From Mycobacterium sp. GA-2829 (GTDB taxonomy: Bacteria > Actinomycetota > Actinomycetes > Mycobacteriales > Mycobacteriaceae), in the NCBI RefSeq assembly GCF_001499965.1, contig NZ_LQIT01000014.1, positions 1 through 64,000 on the forward strand: a stretch of 64,000 nt of DNA, given 5' to 3'. A program made the translations under genes and the position numbers. The number at the start of each line of letters is the position of its first letter. Position 1 is the first letter of the stretch. Of this stretch, positions 1 to 8,281 are shown piece by piece. The notes under the pieces were generated by a model. The model searched no databases. It saw nothing but the letters and a program-made list of their open reading frames with translations, and was not told the origin of the DNA.

Positions 1-44
1 CATCGACCTGGCCGACCCGCAGATGTCCATCGACCCGCTGCGCA
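1..44. repeat. 44-base inverted copy of an internal virB4 segment at the window edge
   Basis: Bases 1-44 are the exact reverse complement of 2396-2439, inside virB4 (residues IDLADPQMSIDPLR when read on the plus strand here). The match ends at base 44 and may continue left of the window. It replaces the expected 3' end of the VirB6-like gene, which is open up to this point. A fold-back or contig-end assembly artefact is the simplest explanation; a true inverted duplication is possible. Confidence 0.85.
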
Positions 45-1464
45 CCTTGCCCCAGACCGCCGACCCCGCCCCGCCGACGGCGGCGTGCAGGCCCATGCCG
101 ACGGCCACGTCGGTGGCTCGCCCGAACATGCCCCGCGTGGACGCCTGCCCGGTGAGGTCGGCGCGGATGTGGCGCAGCAGCAGCAACGCCGCGACCGACG
201 CGCCGGCCATGACCAGCGTGTGGGCGAACGGGTTGGCGCCGCCGAGTTCGGCCGGAAGCGGTTGGGACACCAGCCGTTCCACCGCCAGCCCGATGACGCT
301 GACGAACACGATGTAGACGAGCACCTCGACGCCGTGGCGGAAGAACTGCCACACCACGTCCAGGGCGCGGCGCTGCGGGGCGCCGGGCACCGCACCCAGC
401 CACAGCGACGGCAGCAGGATGACGGTGGTCCACACCGCCTTGACCGACACCTTGAGCACCGCCCACCCGGAGGCGACCATGAACAGGCCGAGCAGGCCGG
501 CGGCGGTGACGAACACCAGCCCGACCCACACGTTGGTGCCGTCGAGGTGCTGGGCGTAGGTGACCGCGGCGGTGTTGCCGCAGGCGGTCATGGCGTCGAT
601 GGGCCCGTCGGGCAGCCCGCGGGTGACCGCCGCCGACCACGCCGGCCCGCAGCCGGCGACATTGTCGACGACGTGCCCGAAATTCCACAGCTGCAACGGC
701 TCTCGCACGGTGTGGGTGATGAGGCTGGCGGTCAGGGTGTCGACGTTGCCGTCGCCGAGGGTGCCGTTGTGGGTCGCCGCGGAGGCGACGCCGAACCCGA
801 TGCGGCGGGCGAAGGCCAATAGCCCGTCGGGCCCGTACATCAGCCCGGCGGGGTCGGCGAACACCGCCACCGACAGCGCGGGCAGCGCCACGGCGATCCC
901 GATCATCGTCCAGCCCCGGCCGGTCTCGCCGCGCATCGCGGTCAGCGCCCCGCAGAACACCCCGATCGGCACGGCGATCAGCAGCACCCCGAGGGTGGTG
1001 GTGACCTGGACGACGGCGTGGGTGACCGCGCGGGCGATCTCGCCGATCACCGTGAGCCAGTAGGTGCTGACGGTGAGTTTCATCAGCCACAGCGCCAGCG
1101 CCACCAGCCCGACGAACAGGCCGGCCTCGGCGGTGAGGATGTGCATGGCGGTCAGGCGCACGGTCATCACGTCCAGGGCGTGCACCATCCACCGGGTCCA
1201 GGTGTCGGGGTTCCAGCCGACGTCGGGCCCGGCCTGGGTGAGCTGCTCGGGCAGCGCCGCCACCGCCAGGTAGTAATCCCCGATCGGCACCCCGTAGCTG
1301 TCCCGCAACCCGGTCCAGTTCAGCACCGACCCGTTGGTGGCCGCACTCGCGGTCGGCGCCGTGCACACCGCGACCGCCGACATCGCCTGCAGCGCACCCA
1401 CAACCACCACCAGCCGACGTAGCCCGGGGCGCTCCAGCAGCCAACACTGCAGCCGCACCACCAT
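1..1464 (-). CDS. VirB6/TrbL-like conjugation membrane protein, 3' truncated
   Basis: An open minus-strand frame starts at ATG 1464, overlapping the virB4 stop as ATGA, and stays open to about base 45, where it runs into the inverted virB4 copy. The roughly 470 visible residues start with a signal-like segment ending in APTASA, followed by a soluble stretch with conserved tryptophans (WNPDTWTRWM) and then at least five hydrophobic segments, several in the last 200 residues. Position directly after VirB4 and the multi-TM build match the VirB6/TrbL/TcpH channel components of Gram-positive T4SS operons. I infer that it is an inner-membrane channel subunit. The C-terminus is missing, and residues downstream of SAVWGK are not native. 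The family assignment rests on topology and context rather than on a diagnostic motif. Confidence 0.7.
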   Translation of the reverse strand, partial: MVVRLQCWLLERPGLRRLVVVVGALQAMSAVAVCTAPTASAATNGSVLNWTGLRDSYGVPIGDYYLAVAALPEQLTQAGPDVGWNPDTWTRWMVHALDVMTVRLTAMHILTAEAGLFVGLVALALWLMKLTVSTYWLTVIGEIARAVTHAVVQVTTTLGVLLIAVPIGVFCGALTAMRGETGRGWTMIGIAVALPALSVAVFADPAGLMYGPDGLLAFARRIGFGVASAATHNGTLGDGNVDTLTASLITHTVREPLQLWNFGHVVDNVAGCGPAWSAAVTRGLPDGPIDAMTACGNTAAVTYAQHLDGTNVWVGLVFVTAAGLLGLFMVASGWAVLKVSVKAVWTTVILLPSLWLGAVPGAPQRRALDVVWQFFRHGVEVLVYIVFVSVIGLAVERLVSQPLPAELGGANPFAHTLVMAGASVAALLLLRHIRADLTGQASTRGMFGRATDVAVGMGLHAAVGGAGSAVWGKVRSGSMDICGSARSM

Positions 1465-4010
1465 CAGCGGCTCCCTCGCCGCGGGTTGGTGTCCAGGGCG
1501 GCGGCGAGGGCCGGGGTCGGCGCGGCGAACAGCGCGACCTTGCCGAACCCGCCGAACTCGTCGAGATACCAGGCCTCGCCCTCGCGGCCGGGGATGACGG
1601 TGCCGTGGCGGGCGTCGATGACGTCGTCGCCGTGGTCGACCAGCCGTACCGGGCTGGTGTTCTCCACGTAGTGGCGCAGCAGGTCGGGGTGGCGATCGAG
1701 GTCGCGGCCGCACCACCGCAGGGTCGCCTCGGCCAGCCCGGCGTCCTTGAACGCCAGACACAGCCGCTGGTCGATGAATTCGTCCTCCAGCACCGCGAAG
1801 TCCTTGATGGGGTGCTGGCTGATCCCGACGAACCCGGTCCAGGATTTGCGGCCCTGCCGGATGATGCGGTTGCAGCACTTCTGCCCGCCGGGCGAATTGG
1901 TCAGCGGTGCCGCCTCTTCCACCACCAACACGTCCGGGCGGTGCGGGCGGCTGAAGAAGATGGTCTGCGCGAGGTCGGCGGCCAGCCCGTAGATCGCCTG
2001 TCCCGCGCGTTGGCGCGGGGTGGTGCGCTGGTGCAGGTGGGCGACGTATTCCTCGTCGACGGTGGGCAGTTCGAGTCCGGCGGTGTTCCACACCACGACC
2101 GGGGCGCCGCTGAGGTCGGTGACGGGCAGCTGCTCGTCGAACAGCGCCCGCAGGTGGGGGTCGGTGCGCAGCCCGTCGAGGCCGACGAGCAGGTCGTCGT
2201 CGGCGTGGTCGCGGCCAACCCGCAAGTCGCGTAGATACTCGGAGAGCCGGGCCAGGGTGGTGATGCCGTGGCCGGTGCGGGTGTCGGGGGCGAGGTGGGT
2301 GCGTAGCCGGGCGGCCTGGCGGCTGAGCGCGCTGTAGCCGAGCAGCGGCAGCAGGTGGTCGACGGCGTGTTCGGCGGCGGCGTGGTGACTGAAGATGCGC
2401 AGCGGGTCGATGGACATCTGCGGGTCGGCCAGGTCGATGACGGCGAGGCCGTCGAGGTCGGCCAGCGCGCGTTGGTGCTCGCGAGGGGCGCTGGGGTCGA
2501 AGATGTGCATGCCCGCGCCGAGCGCGAGCCAGGACCGGATGAGCAGCTTGCTGATGTGGGATTTCCCGCGGCCCGGGGAGCCGCAGATGACGAGGTTGGC
2601 GGGGTTGTCGCGGCCGGGGGCGTTGAGCAGGTCGAGCAGCACGACATCGCGCAGGCCGGGGCTGGTGATGTTCATGCCCAGCGGGACGCCGGTGTTGTTA
2701 CCCAGCGTGCCGGCCAGCAGCGGCACCAATTTGGCGAACCGTTCGGTGGTGCTGGGGTTGCGGAATTCGCCCAGCGCGGCGCGGGTTTCGGTGCCGGGGG
2801 TGAACGCGCGCCACAGGGTGGCCTGGCTGCCGGGCCGCCGCCGGGTGCCGATGTTCTGGCGGCGGTAGGTGCGGATCACCTTGGTGATCGCCGAATCAAC
2901 GGTCGCCGCGTCCCCCGCCGCGGCCACCACCACGATCGCGGGGTTGACGCCCCGCTCGGCGGCGCCCCGCTTCAACTCCGACGTGAGTTCGCGGCCGGAG
3001 GCCAGCTTGCGGACCAGTTCGTCGTCGCTGGTGGCATGGCGGCCGCGCTGGCGGTACTGGTCGCGGATGTTGACGATGACGTTCTGCGCCGCGGACACGG
3101 CGGCCTCGGCGCTGGTGAACGTGGTGTTGATCGTCCAGTCCAGGACACAGTTGGGTTCGGTGAGGTCGTCGAGGACCTTGAACAGGGTCGCGCGCGGCCA
3201 CGCGATGCCGGTGTCGGGGAAGGTCTCCAGCGCGATCAGCGCCTGATGGGAGTCGGCGACGCCGTCGGCGGGGTCGCGGGTGGTGCGCAGGTAGACGTCG
3301 GCGTCGCTGCGGGCGGCGCGCCACCGCCGCCCGCGCAGGTGCGCCGCGGACGGGTCGAAGTGCACCGGGGTGAATGCCGCGGCGGGCAGGGTGGCGTGCG
3401 GGTCGAACGGGGTTCCCGGCAGCGGGTGCGGCCACGTGCCGCGGCTGGCGGTGTAGTTCCAGTGCCACCAGATCTGTTCCGCACTGGCCGGTTTCGCGAA
3501 GAAGACCCCCGATATCCCCGCCACCCTCTCCTCCGCCAGCTGCCGGTAGTGGCTCAGCGACGCCGCGGTGTCGGGGTCGCGGCCCAACGCGGTGTCACGC
3601 AGGCGGCGCCACCGGCTGGCCCCGTCGCGGCCGTCGTCGAGCGGAAGGCTCAACCAGTAGACGCGCCGGCGCGCGCGGTGCCCGGCGATCGCGGTCTCCC
3701 AGGTGCGGCACTGCGCCACCCACTCGGTGGCCTCCGCCGCGTCGGTGCCGGTCTGCAGTCCGGGGTGGGCGTGCAGCATCCGGCGGATCACGGTGCGCGG
3801 CGCGACCGGGGTGGTGAGCCCGCTGATCGACGCCCCCGACGGCAGCGCCCGCCACAGCTCGGCGTGCTCGGCGGCGACGGTGTTCTGCCACGACTCGGAT
3901 AGGAACACGAACGGCATCCCCGACAGCAGGTACTCGGCGTAAACCCCGGCCGCGGTGAGACGCAGGTTGCCGACCACCCGCAGCGGGGCCATCCCGATCG
4001 CGTCAGCCAT
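1464..4010 (-). CDS. VirB4-family T4SS ATPase
   Basis: 848 residues from ATG 4010 (MADAIGMAP). The frame is open further upstream, but that part overlaps the preceding gene, whose stop is at 4013. A Walker A motif (CGSPGRGKSH) lies near residue 478 and a Walker B (DVLVVEEAAPL) near residue 695, the spacing expected of VirB4/TraC/TcpF ATPases. The N-terminal 400 residues are the usual diverged VirB4 domain. VirB4 energises assembly of the conjugation channel and substrate transfer at the membrane. The gene sits between a VirB3/TcpE-like and a VirB6-like gene with overlapping or near-touching ends, so it is part of one operon. Residues IDLADPQMSIDPLR near 525 are encoded by the segment duplicated in inverted form at the left edge of the window. 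Confidence 0.9.
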   Translation of the reverse strand: MADAIGMAPLRVVGNLRLTAAGVYAEYLLSGMPFVFLSESWQNTVAAEHAELWRALPSGASISGLTTPVAPRTVIRRMLHAHPGLQTGTDAAEATEWVAQCRTWETAIAGHRARRRVYWLSLPLDDGRDGASRWRRLRDTALGRDPDTAASLSHYRQLAEERVAGISGVFFAKPASAEQIWWHWNYTASRGTWPHPLPGTPFDPHATLPAAAFTPVHFDPSAAHLRGRRWRAARSDADVYLRTTRDPADGVADSHQALIALETFPDTGIAWPRATLFKVLDDLTEPNCVLDWTINTTFTSAEAAVSAAQNVIVNIRDQYRQRGRHATSDDELVRKLASGRELTSELKRGAAERGVNPAIVVVAAAGDAATVDSAITKVIRTYRRQNIGTRRRPGSQATLWRAFTPGTETRAALGEFRNPSTTERFAKLVPLLAGTLGNNTGVPLGMNITSPGLRDVVLLDLLNAPGRDNPANLVICGSPGRGKSHISKLLIRSWLALGAGMHIFDPSAPREHQRALADLDGLAVIDLADPQMSIDPLRIFSHHAAAEHAVDHLLPLLGYSALSRQAARLRTHLAPDTRTGHGITTLARLSEYLRDLRVGRDHADDDLLVGLDGLRTDPHLRALFDEQLPVTDLSGAPVVVWNTAGLELPTVDEEYVAHLHQRTTPRQRAGQAIYGLAADLAQTIFFSRPHRPDVLVVEEAAPLTNSPGGQKCCNRIIRQGRKSWTGFVGISQHPIKDFAVLEDEFIDQRLCLAFKDAGLAEATLRWCGRDLDRHPDLLRHYVENTSPVRLVDHGDDVIDARHGTVIPGREGEAWYLDEFGGFGKVALFAAPTPALAAALDTNPRRGSR

Positions 4011-4012
4011 AA

Positions 4013-4357
4013 TCACTCGCGGGTTGGGTGCGATGAGGTAAGGCGCGGAACGGTGTTGGCCCACCACCACTGCACCCGGGTGGTCAGCGACGGCCGCGTC
4101 GACGGCAGTTTCCCGAGCAGCCACACCGCGGTCACGGTGAGCAACGCCCCGACGATGAGGATGAGCAGCGCGTGCCCGCTGGTGAGGTTGGCGGTGACCG
4201 CCGCCCCGGTGCCGAGGAAGCCGATGACCGCGGCCGCGGCGTCGGCGGGCCGCCACTTCTCCTTGAACGGCAACGTGAATCCGTCGCCGGAGTCCCCGAG
4301 GTAGACGGTGACGTCGCGCTGGTCGGAGTAGATCTTGGCGGGCGTGTCCTCGGGCAT
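4013..4357 (-). CDS. TcpE/VirB3-like small conjugation membrane protein
   Basis: 114 residues from ATG 4357, two bases after the preceding stop. A polar N-terminus (IYSDQRDVTVYLGDSGDGFTLPFKEKW) is followed by two adjacent hydrophobic segments near residues 38-82 and a basic C-terminus. This two-TM hairpin directly before VirB4 is the layout of VirB3 and TcpE proteins, which recruit VirB4 to the membrane. No sequence motif proves the family; the assignment is from topology and position. It shares the operon with its neighbours and has no promoter of its own that I can see. Confidence 0.6.
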   Translation of the reverse strand: MPEDTPAKIYSDQRDVTVYLGDSGDGFTLPFKEKWRPADAAAAVIGFLGTGAAVTANLTSGHALLILIVGALLTVTAVWLLGKLPSTRPSLTTRVQWWWANTVPRLTSSHPTRE

Positions 4358-4358
4358 G

Positions 4359-4664
4359 TCAACGGCCCCAGGGACTGTCGACGGGGACGGGGTTGGTGAT
4401 GCCGTGGCTGTTGGCCTCACGGGTAACCATGGCGGCGATGCCGACCGACAGCAGGATCAGCACCGAGAACACGATGGCGCCGATCTGGGCGGTGATCCCC
4501 GACCCCGCGCCTTCCTTGGCGTGCTTGCGGATCGCCGACATGGTGCCGACCACCAGCGCGATCGCGGCGAGGAACCCCAGGGTGGCGAACGCGAGGTCGG
4601 TGCCGGAGCTGAACAGGCCGGGCGCGGCGACGACAGTAAGGGTGTCGTGCGGGGGTGCGGTCAT
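4359..4664 (-). CDS. Small two-TM conjugation protein (VirB2-like position)
   Basis: 101 residues. I choose ATG 4664 rather than an in-frame start 15 bases upstream because GGAGGG lies 7 bases before it. The protein has two hydrophobic segments (FATLGFLAAIALVVGTM and IGAIVFSVLILLSVGIAAMV) joined by a short basic loop (RKHAKEG), and no recognisable enzymatic motif. Size and topology resemble VirB2/TrbC pilin-type subunits or other short T4SS membrane proteins, and its place between TcpC-like and VirB3-like genes supports a channel role. It could equally be a lineage-specific accessory protein. Confidence 0.55.
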   Translation of the reverse strand: MTAPPHDTLTVVAAPGLFSSGTDLAFATLGFLAAIALVVGTMSAIRKHAKEGAGSGITAQIGAIVFSVLILLSVGIAAMVTREANSHGITNPVPVDSPWGR

Positions 4665-4682
4665 CGTGGTGCCCTCCACGGG

Positions 4683-5597
4683 TTAATTCGGCGCACCGCC
4701 AACAGGTTTCGGTTCACCGTCGGCGTTGATGCGTGGAACCAAGTCTATGGCCGCCACCATCCACGTCCCTCCGCTATTTTCGACCGTCAGCGGATACGTC
4801 AGGTTCACGGTGGCGAACTGCGACGTCTGCGCGCTGACCTGCGCGAGCACGTGCAGCTGAGCGCCCGGCGCGGACGCCTCGGCGGTGCGGCGGTCGGTGG
4901 CGGCGGTGGTGACGACCGCGCTGTGGTAGCCGCCGAGGGGGGTCAGCCCGCTGCCGGCGACCACATAGCGGTCCAGCCCAGTGGTCGCGGTCAGGTAGGT
5001 GCTGACGAAGCCCCGCACCACCGCGAAGACGGGATCCTCGCCGCTGAGCGGATGCCGGTAGGCAACGGCGAAGTCGGCGCCCGCCCCAGGCCCGTTGACC
5101 CGCGCGGGCAGCGCCAGCGCGCGGGGCTGATAGTGCCACAGCGACAACGGGATTCGGTAGAACGCACGGGTGGCCGCCGCCGAGTCGTAGGGCCGCTCGT
5201 TGACCGACACGGTGGCCGCATACAGTTCGGCGCCGCCGGCGTCCCCGGTGTGGATCACCGACACCGTCTGCGGGTTGGTCACCACCGCGGCCGGGGTGCT
5301 CGGCAGGGTCAGTGCCTCGTCGGGCACCGAGATGAAACGGCGCAGATTCTCCCGCTGCGCGGTCGTCGCCGTCAGCCACGTCACGACGAAGTCCGCCGCG
5401 AACGCGCCGACCTGCTCCTGCCGGTTGCCGACCTGCTGCGAGATCGACGGGACGTCGGGCCGATCCGGCGCCAGGAACACCTTGCAGCCGGCGGCGGCGC
5501 CGAGCACCGCCGCGGCCACCAGCGCGACCCGCCCGAGGCGTCGCCCCTGGGTGCGCCACGCCGTCAACCGGCGCTGCCAGGTGTTCGTCATCGGCAC
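4683..5597 (-). CDS. TcpC/VirB8-like conjugative transfer protein
   Basis: 304 residues from GTG 5597 (ATG 5591 is the alternative). GAGGTG five bases upstream favours the GTG. One N-terminal TM near residues 20-42 (VALVAAAVLGAAAGC) is followed by an extracytoplasmic domain with two related halves, as in TcpC, where each half has an NTF2/VirB8-like fold. Recognisable stretches are VGAFAADFVVTWLTA and FAVVRGFVSTYLTATTGLDRYV. VirB8-type proteins scaffold the T4SS channel at the membrane. It is the third gene of the operon transcribed from about 6940. The family call is fairly secure from length, topology and the repeated half-domain pattern. Confidence 0.8.
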   Translation of the reverse strand: MPMTNTWQRRLTAWRTQGRRLGRVALVAAAVLGAAAGCKVFLAPDRPDVPSISQQVGNRQEQVGAFAADFVVTWLTATTAQRENLRRFISVPDEALTLPSTPAAVVTNPQTVSVIHTGDAGGAELYAATVSVNERPYDSAAATRAFYRIPLSLWHYQPRALALPARVNGPGAGADFAVAYRHPLSGEDPVFAVVRGFVSTYLTATTGLDRYVVAGSGLTPLGGYHSAVVTTAATDRRTAEASAPGAQLHVLAQVSAQTSQFATVNLTYPLTVENSGGTWMVAAIDLVPRINADGEPKPVGGAPN

Positions 5598-5606
5598 GGC
5601 GTCACC

Positions 5607-6578
5607 TCATTTCGGCGGATGACCGAAAAACGTCAACGCGCTCACCGCGAACGTGGCGTCCACCGGATCGGCGGCTTCGTCGCCGTACACCGACGGCGCC
5701 GAAGCGGCAGTCTCCCCGCCAGTCCCCACCGGTAGACCGCCCTCCCCCAGCACCGACTCCGGAAACCCACCGGCCGGCGACGCGACCGGCGGAGAGGCCG
5801 GCGGGCGGGCCGTGGCTAGCACCGTGACGGTCACCCGCGACGCCAACACCGGGTGCGGCAGCGGCGTGGTGACCGGCCCATGGGCATTGCCGGTGTCCTG
5901 GGTGAACACCGTGCGGTCATCGTCGTTGAACACATACTGCAGCCGGCTGACCACCCGGTGCTGCAGCCATTCGTCCTTGCCGCCGGGGGTTTTCGCCACC
6001 CAGCCCGGAGTCACCGACACCGCCGACAGCGCGTGGGTCCGGCCGAAGTCGATACGCAGCACCTGCCCGTCGACGCGGCCCTCGGTCGAACCGCGGACAC
6101 ACACCCACGCCGAATCGGTGGTGGTGTCGGTGAGCGCCTGCGCCGATGTGGATCCCGGTGGGCAGTCCGCGCTCGCGGTGTAGGACACGGCCTGGTCCTG
6201 GACCGGCGGCGGGGCGGTCGGCGCCGCCGCGGGCACTGCCGGGGCGGTCGGCGGATTGTGTTCGGCCGCCCCAGGAGGCGGGTCCTCTCCGGTGGCGATG
6301 AGCGCCGTCGTGATGACCACGACGGCCGCCACCACGCCAGCGGCGACCAGCGCTCCAACCTTTCTCGATCCGGCATTGACGTCCTCCGGTTCCGCCGGGT
6401 CATCCGGGGCGTCGAGATCAACGGGTTCCGCAGCGCTTGAGGCGGTTTCGCGTGAGACCATCACGTCATCGGTGCCCGACGTGTCGAGCCTCTCGACGAC
6501 GGGCGCCACCGACGGTTCGGTGCCGTACAGCATGTCGGAAGTCCAGGCCGCCTCGTCGACCTCACCACGGACGGTCAT
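5607..6578 (-). CDS. Membrane-anchored protein with extracytoplasmic discoidin-like domain
   Basis: 323 residues. An acidic cytoplasmic N-terminus of about 75 residues precedes a single TM (VGALVAAGVVAAVVVITTALIA), a Pro/Ala-rich linker and an extracytoplasmic domain from about residue 130. That domain has two cysteines (ADCPPGS and AWVCVRGS) and a pattern (LRIDFGRTHALSAVSVTPGWV, DEWLQHRVVSRLQYVF) reminiscent of discoidin-like beta-sandwich domains. It overlaps the upstream gene by 17 bases and ends 10 bases before tcpC, so it belongs to the T4SS operon. Function is unknown; a cell-envelope contact role during conjugation is only a guess. Confidence 0.65.
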   Translation of the reverse strand: MTVRGEVDEAAWTSDMLYGTEPSVAPVVERLDTSGTDDVMVSRETASSAAEPVDLDAPDDPAEPEDVNAGSRKVGALVAAGVVAAVVVITTALIATGEDPPPGAAEHNPPTAPAVPAAAPTAPPPVQDQAVSYTASADCPPGSTSAQALTDTTTDSAWVCVRGSTEGRVDGQVLRIDFGRTHALSAVSVTPGWVAKTPGGKDEWLQHRVVSRLQYVFNDDDRTVFTQDTGNAHGPVTTPLPHPVLASRVTVTVLATARPPASPPVASPAGGFPESVLGEGGLPVGTGGETAASAPSVYGDEAADPVDATFAVSALTFFGHPPK

Positions 6579-6933
6579 GGGGCTCCTCTCGCAGGAAGAC
6601 AGTGTCGATGCGGGGTGGCGAGGGCCGCCGCGTCGGCGGCACCCACACTGGAAGGAAGACCCACGCCCCAGTGGACGACGGGTGCGGCGGCCCGGGTACC
6701 GCCGCCACGCCGCCCGACGGCTCCCGCCACTGTGGCGACGGGGCGATCGTCGGCGGCATGGTCCGCGCGGTGGCCGGTCGTGATGGACTGTGGGACAGTG
6801 CGCGCAGCACCAGTGCGATGATCAGCCCGGTGAGGATGAGCGGAAGTGCCTGCGCCACAGCGTTGATGGCGGCGATGGCTACGACAACAATGAGGAGAAG
6901 GGATCCGGCGAACAGGGTGATGATGGCTTTCAT
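6562..6933 (-). CDS. Small membrane protein, first gene of the T4SS operon
   Basis: 123 residues from ATG 6933. The first 45 residues form one or two hydrophobic segments (ITLFAGSLLLIVVVAIAAINAVAQALPLILTGLIIALVLRAL). The remainder is Pro/Ser/Arg-rich and probably disordered. A -10 box (TAGGCT on the minus strand, 6940-6945) ends six bases before the ATG, so the mRNA is probably leaderless and this is the operon's first gene. I do not recognise the family. Confidence 0.6.
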   Translation of the reverse strand: MKAIITLFAGSLLLIVVVAIAAINAVAQALPLILTGLIIALVLRALSHSPSRPATARTMPPTIAPSPQWREPSGGVAAVPGPPHPSSTGAWVFLPVWVPPTRRPSPPRIDTVFLREEPHDRPW

Positions 6934-6939
6934 GGCGTG

Positions 6940-6945
6940 AGCCTA
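6940..6945 (-). promoter_or_regulatory. Leaderless-type -10 box of the T4SS operon
   Basis: TAGGCT on the minus strand ends six bases before ATG 6933, the same geometry as the other leaderless promoters in this window. The AT-rich upstream element is poor here (TTTTCGGCGATC at 6968-6979) and overlaps the divergent promoter of the HTH gene at 7020, so both directions could be controlled together. Confidence 0.5.
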
Positions 6946-6973
6946 TCGGTGAACACTGACATGTCCGATCGCC

Positions 6974-7013
6974 GAAAAGTCGTGCATGAGCGGCGCATTG
7001 GCGGTCGTAAGGT
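6974..7013 (+). promoter_or_regulatory. Regulon-type promoter of the HTH gene
   Basis: GAAAAGTCGTGCA at 6974-6986, then 21 bases, then TAAGGT at 7008-7013, then six bases to ATG 7020. It matches the shared backbone promoter architecture and predicts a leaderless mRNA. The spacing is one base shorter than the usual 22. Confidence 0.6.
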
Positions 7014-7019
7014 GGGCAT

Positions 7020-7499
7020 ATGACGATGCCTTTGGATGGCGTGGCCCGCCTGATGTACTTCGTCGACGCCCGGCTGCAGCAGTTGGGTATCAGCAAGGAG
7101 GAGTCGGCCCGTCGTGGCTTCCCGAATCCGACCACCCTGGCCAAGGTCCGCGACCGCGACAGTCAGCACACCCCGCGGGTGCGTACGCTGCTGCGGATCG
7201 ACCGCGCACTGGGCTGGCAGCCCGGATCGTCGGCTGTGGTGCTGCTGGGTGGGAATCCGCTGAGCCTCACCGCGCGGGTCACCAAGGGGGTGCGGGCCCG
7301 CGAGGCCGCCGCGAGGCCGGTGACCGCCGACGAGATCACCGGCCGGCTGCTCGATCAGCTGAACGGCGAGATCGACGGGCTGCGTGGAGATATGGCCGGA
7401 TTGGATGCTCGTTTGCAGCGGCTGCACGCGGTGCATCGGCGATTGGCCGATGAGTTCCGGCTCGACGCCCGACTGCTCGAGGAGTACGCCGCCGAGTGA
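7020..7499 (+). CDS. HTH DNA-binding regulator
   Basis: 159 residues from ATG 7020, which lies six bases after a -10 box. The N-terminal 75 residues look like a Cro/CI-type helix-turn-helix domain (ISKEESARRGFPNPTTLAKVRDRD, then PRVRTLLRIDRALGW). The C-terminal third is a predicted coiled coil (LNGEIDGLRGDMAGLDARLQRLHAVHRRLADEF), which would dimerise it. The gene is divergent from the T4SS operon, with about 85 bases between the two starts that contain promoters for both strands. It is a reasonable candidate for controlling conjugation genes. A second regulator of the same broad type is at 57964-58677. Confidence 0.7.
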   Translation: MTMPLDGVARLMYFVDARLQQLGISKEESARRGFPNPTTLAKVRDRDSQHTPRVRTLLRIDRALGWQPGSSAVVLLGGNPLSLTARVTKGVRAREAAARPVTADEITGRLLDQLNGEIDGLRGDMAGLDARLQRLHAVHRRLADEFRLDARLLEEYAAE

Positions 7500-7513
7500 C
7501 CCGGGACAAGCGT

Positions 7514-8170
7514 TCATGGCCGTGACCTCTCCCCCACCTCGTTGAGTGCCTGGGCGTCGATGACGCCGGGCCCGTTGATGTCGTAGCCGCCGAGGATCTG
7601 CGCAGCCTCCGCCGAGTTCAGCGGACGCTGCGCGGGCGTGAGCGGCCACCACTGGGTAGACCCCGGAACCGCGAGCCAACCGTCGGCGATGCCGTAGACG
7701 CCTGCGACCGCCGGGGTGGCCGCCAGTTGCGCACACAGCCACGCAGTCAGCGCCCCGTCGCGAAGCGACACAACCCAACAGGAGAGGACCACGATCGGCG
7801 CCCCAAGAACGACGCCGGACCACAGCATCGCCGGAATCGGGTAGGCGCGCAGCGTTCCCGGGATCTGGCGGGTCAGAGTCGCATGAAAGATTCGACCGGC
7901 GAGCCAGCCGAGCGGCAGCACAAGCGCGAGAGCCAGGACGCCGACGACTTCGAGCTGCGACGCCGGTGACTGGGCGGTCCGCAGCCACAGCGGCGGGAGC
8001 AGGGTGTCGTCGTGCGGGTCGGGGACCGCGGAGGCGATATGCCGTTGGCGCGCACGGACTCTGCGTCCGAGCTGCTCGGCACGACGACGCTGGATCGTCC
8101 ACACCCCTTGGTGCGCGGCAATCCACGCTCGCCGCATCTCGTCATAACGATCGACGCGGCTGCCGGGCAT
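7514..8170 (-). CDS. Membrane protein of unknown function
   Basis: 218 residues from ATG 8170, placed six bases after the -10 box TAGGGT. The first 75 residues are cytoplasmic, basic and helical (MRRAWIAAHQGVWTIQRRRAEQLGRRVRARQR). Two TM segments follow (LEVVGVLALALVLPLGWLAG and AMLWSGVVLGAPIVVLSCWVV), with a further weak one, then a C-terminal tail. I do not recognise the family. The coupling ATPase at 10526 lacks an obvious N-terminal membrane anchor, and a small membrane protein like this could supply one, but that is conjecture. Confidence 0.6.
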   Translation of the reverse strand: MPGSRVDRYDEMRRAWIAAHQGVWTIQRRRAEQLGRRVRARQRHIASAVPDPHDDTLLPPLWLRTAQSPASQLEVVGVLALALVLPLGWLAGRIFHATLTRQIPGTLRAYPIPAMLWSGVVLGAPIVVLSCWVVSLRDGALTAWLCAQLAATPAVAGVYGIADGWLAVPGSTQWWPLTPAQRPLNSAEAAQILGGYDINGPGVIDAQALNEVGERSRP

Positions 8171-8176
8171 GAATCG

Positions 8177-8216
8177 ACCCTATGCCCGCCCGAGGGCGTC
8201 TCCGTGCACGAATTTC
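8177..8216 (-). promoter_or_regulatory. Regulon-type leaderless promoter
   Basis: On the minus strand: GAAATTCGTGCA (8205-8216), 22 bases, TAGGGT (8177-8182), six bases, ATG 8170. It is among the best matches to the shared architecture. Confidence 0.7.
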
Positions 8217-8232
8217 ACCGGCCGATAGCGAC

Positions 8233-8274
8233 GAGAATCTGGTGCGATTCTGGTGTCGTGAACGGTGCGAGGCT
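8233..8274 (+). promoter_or_regulatory. Weak regulon-type promoter
   Basis: GAGAATCTGGTGCG at 8233-8246, 22 bases, GAGGCT at 8269-8274 (first base of TANNNT mismatched), then seven bases to GTG 8282. Plausible because spacing and start-codon position both fit, but weaker than the others. Confidence 0.35.
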
Positions 8275-8281
8275 GAAGAGC

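Noticed and set aside
85..4000. Long plus-strand open frames opposite the T4SS genes, including one of about 515 codons
   Set aside because: Composition is typical of high-GC antisense shadow (Arg/Gly/Val/Asp runs), and the minus-strand frames encode recognisable VirB4 and membrane proteins.
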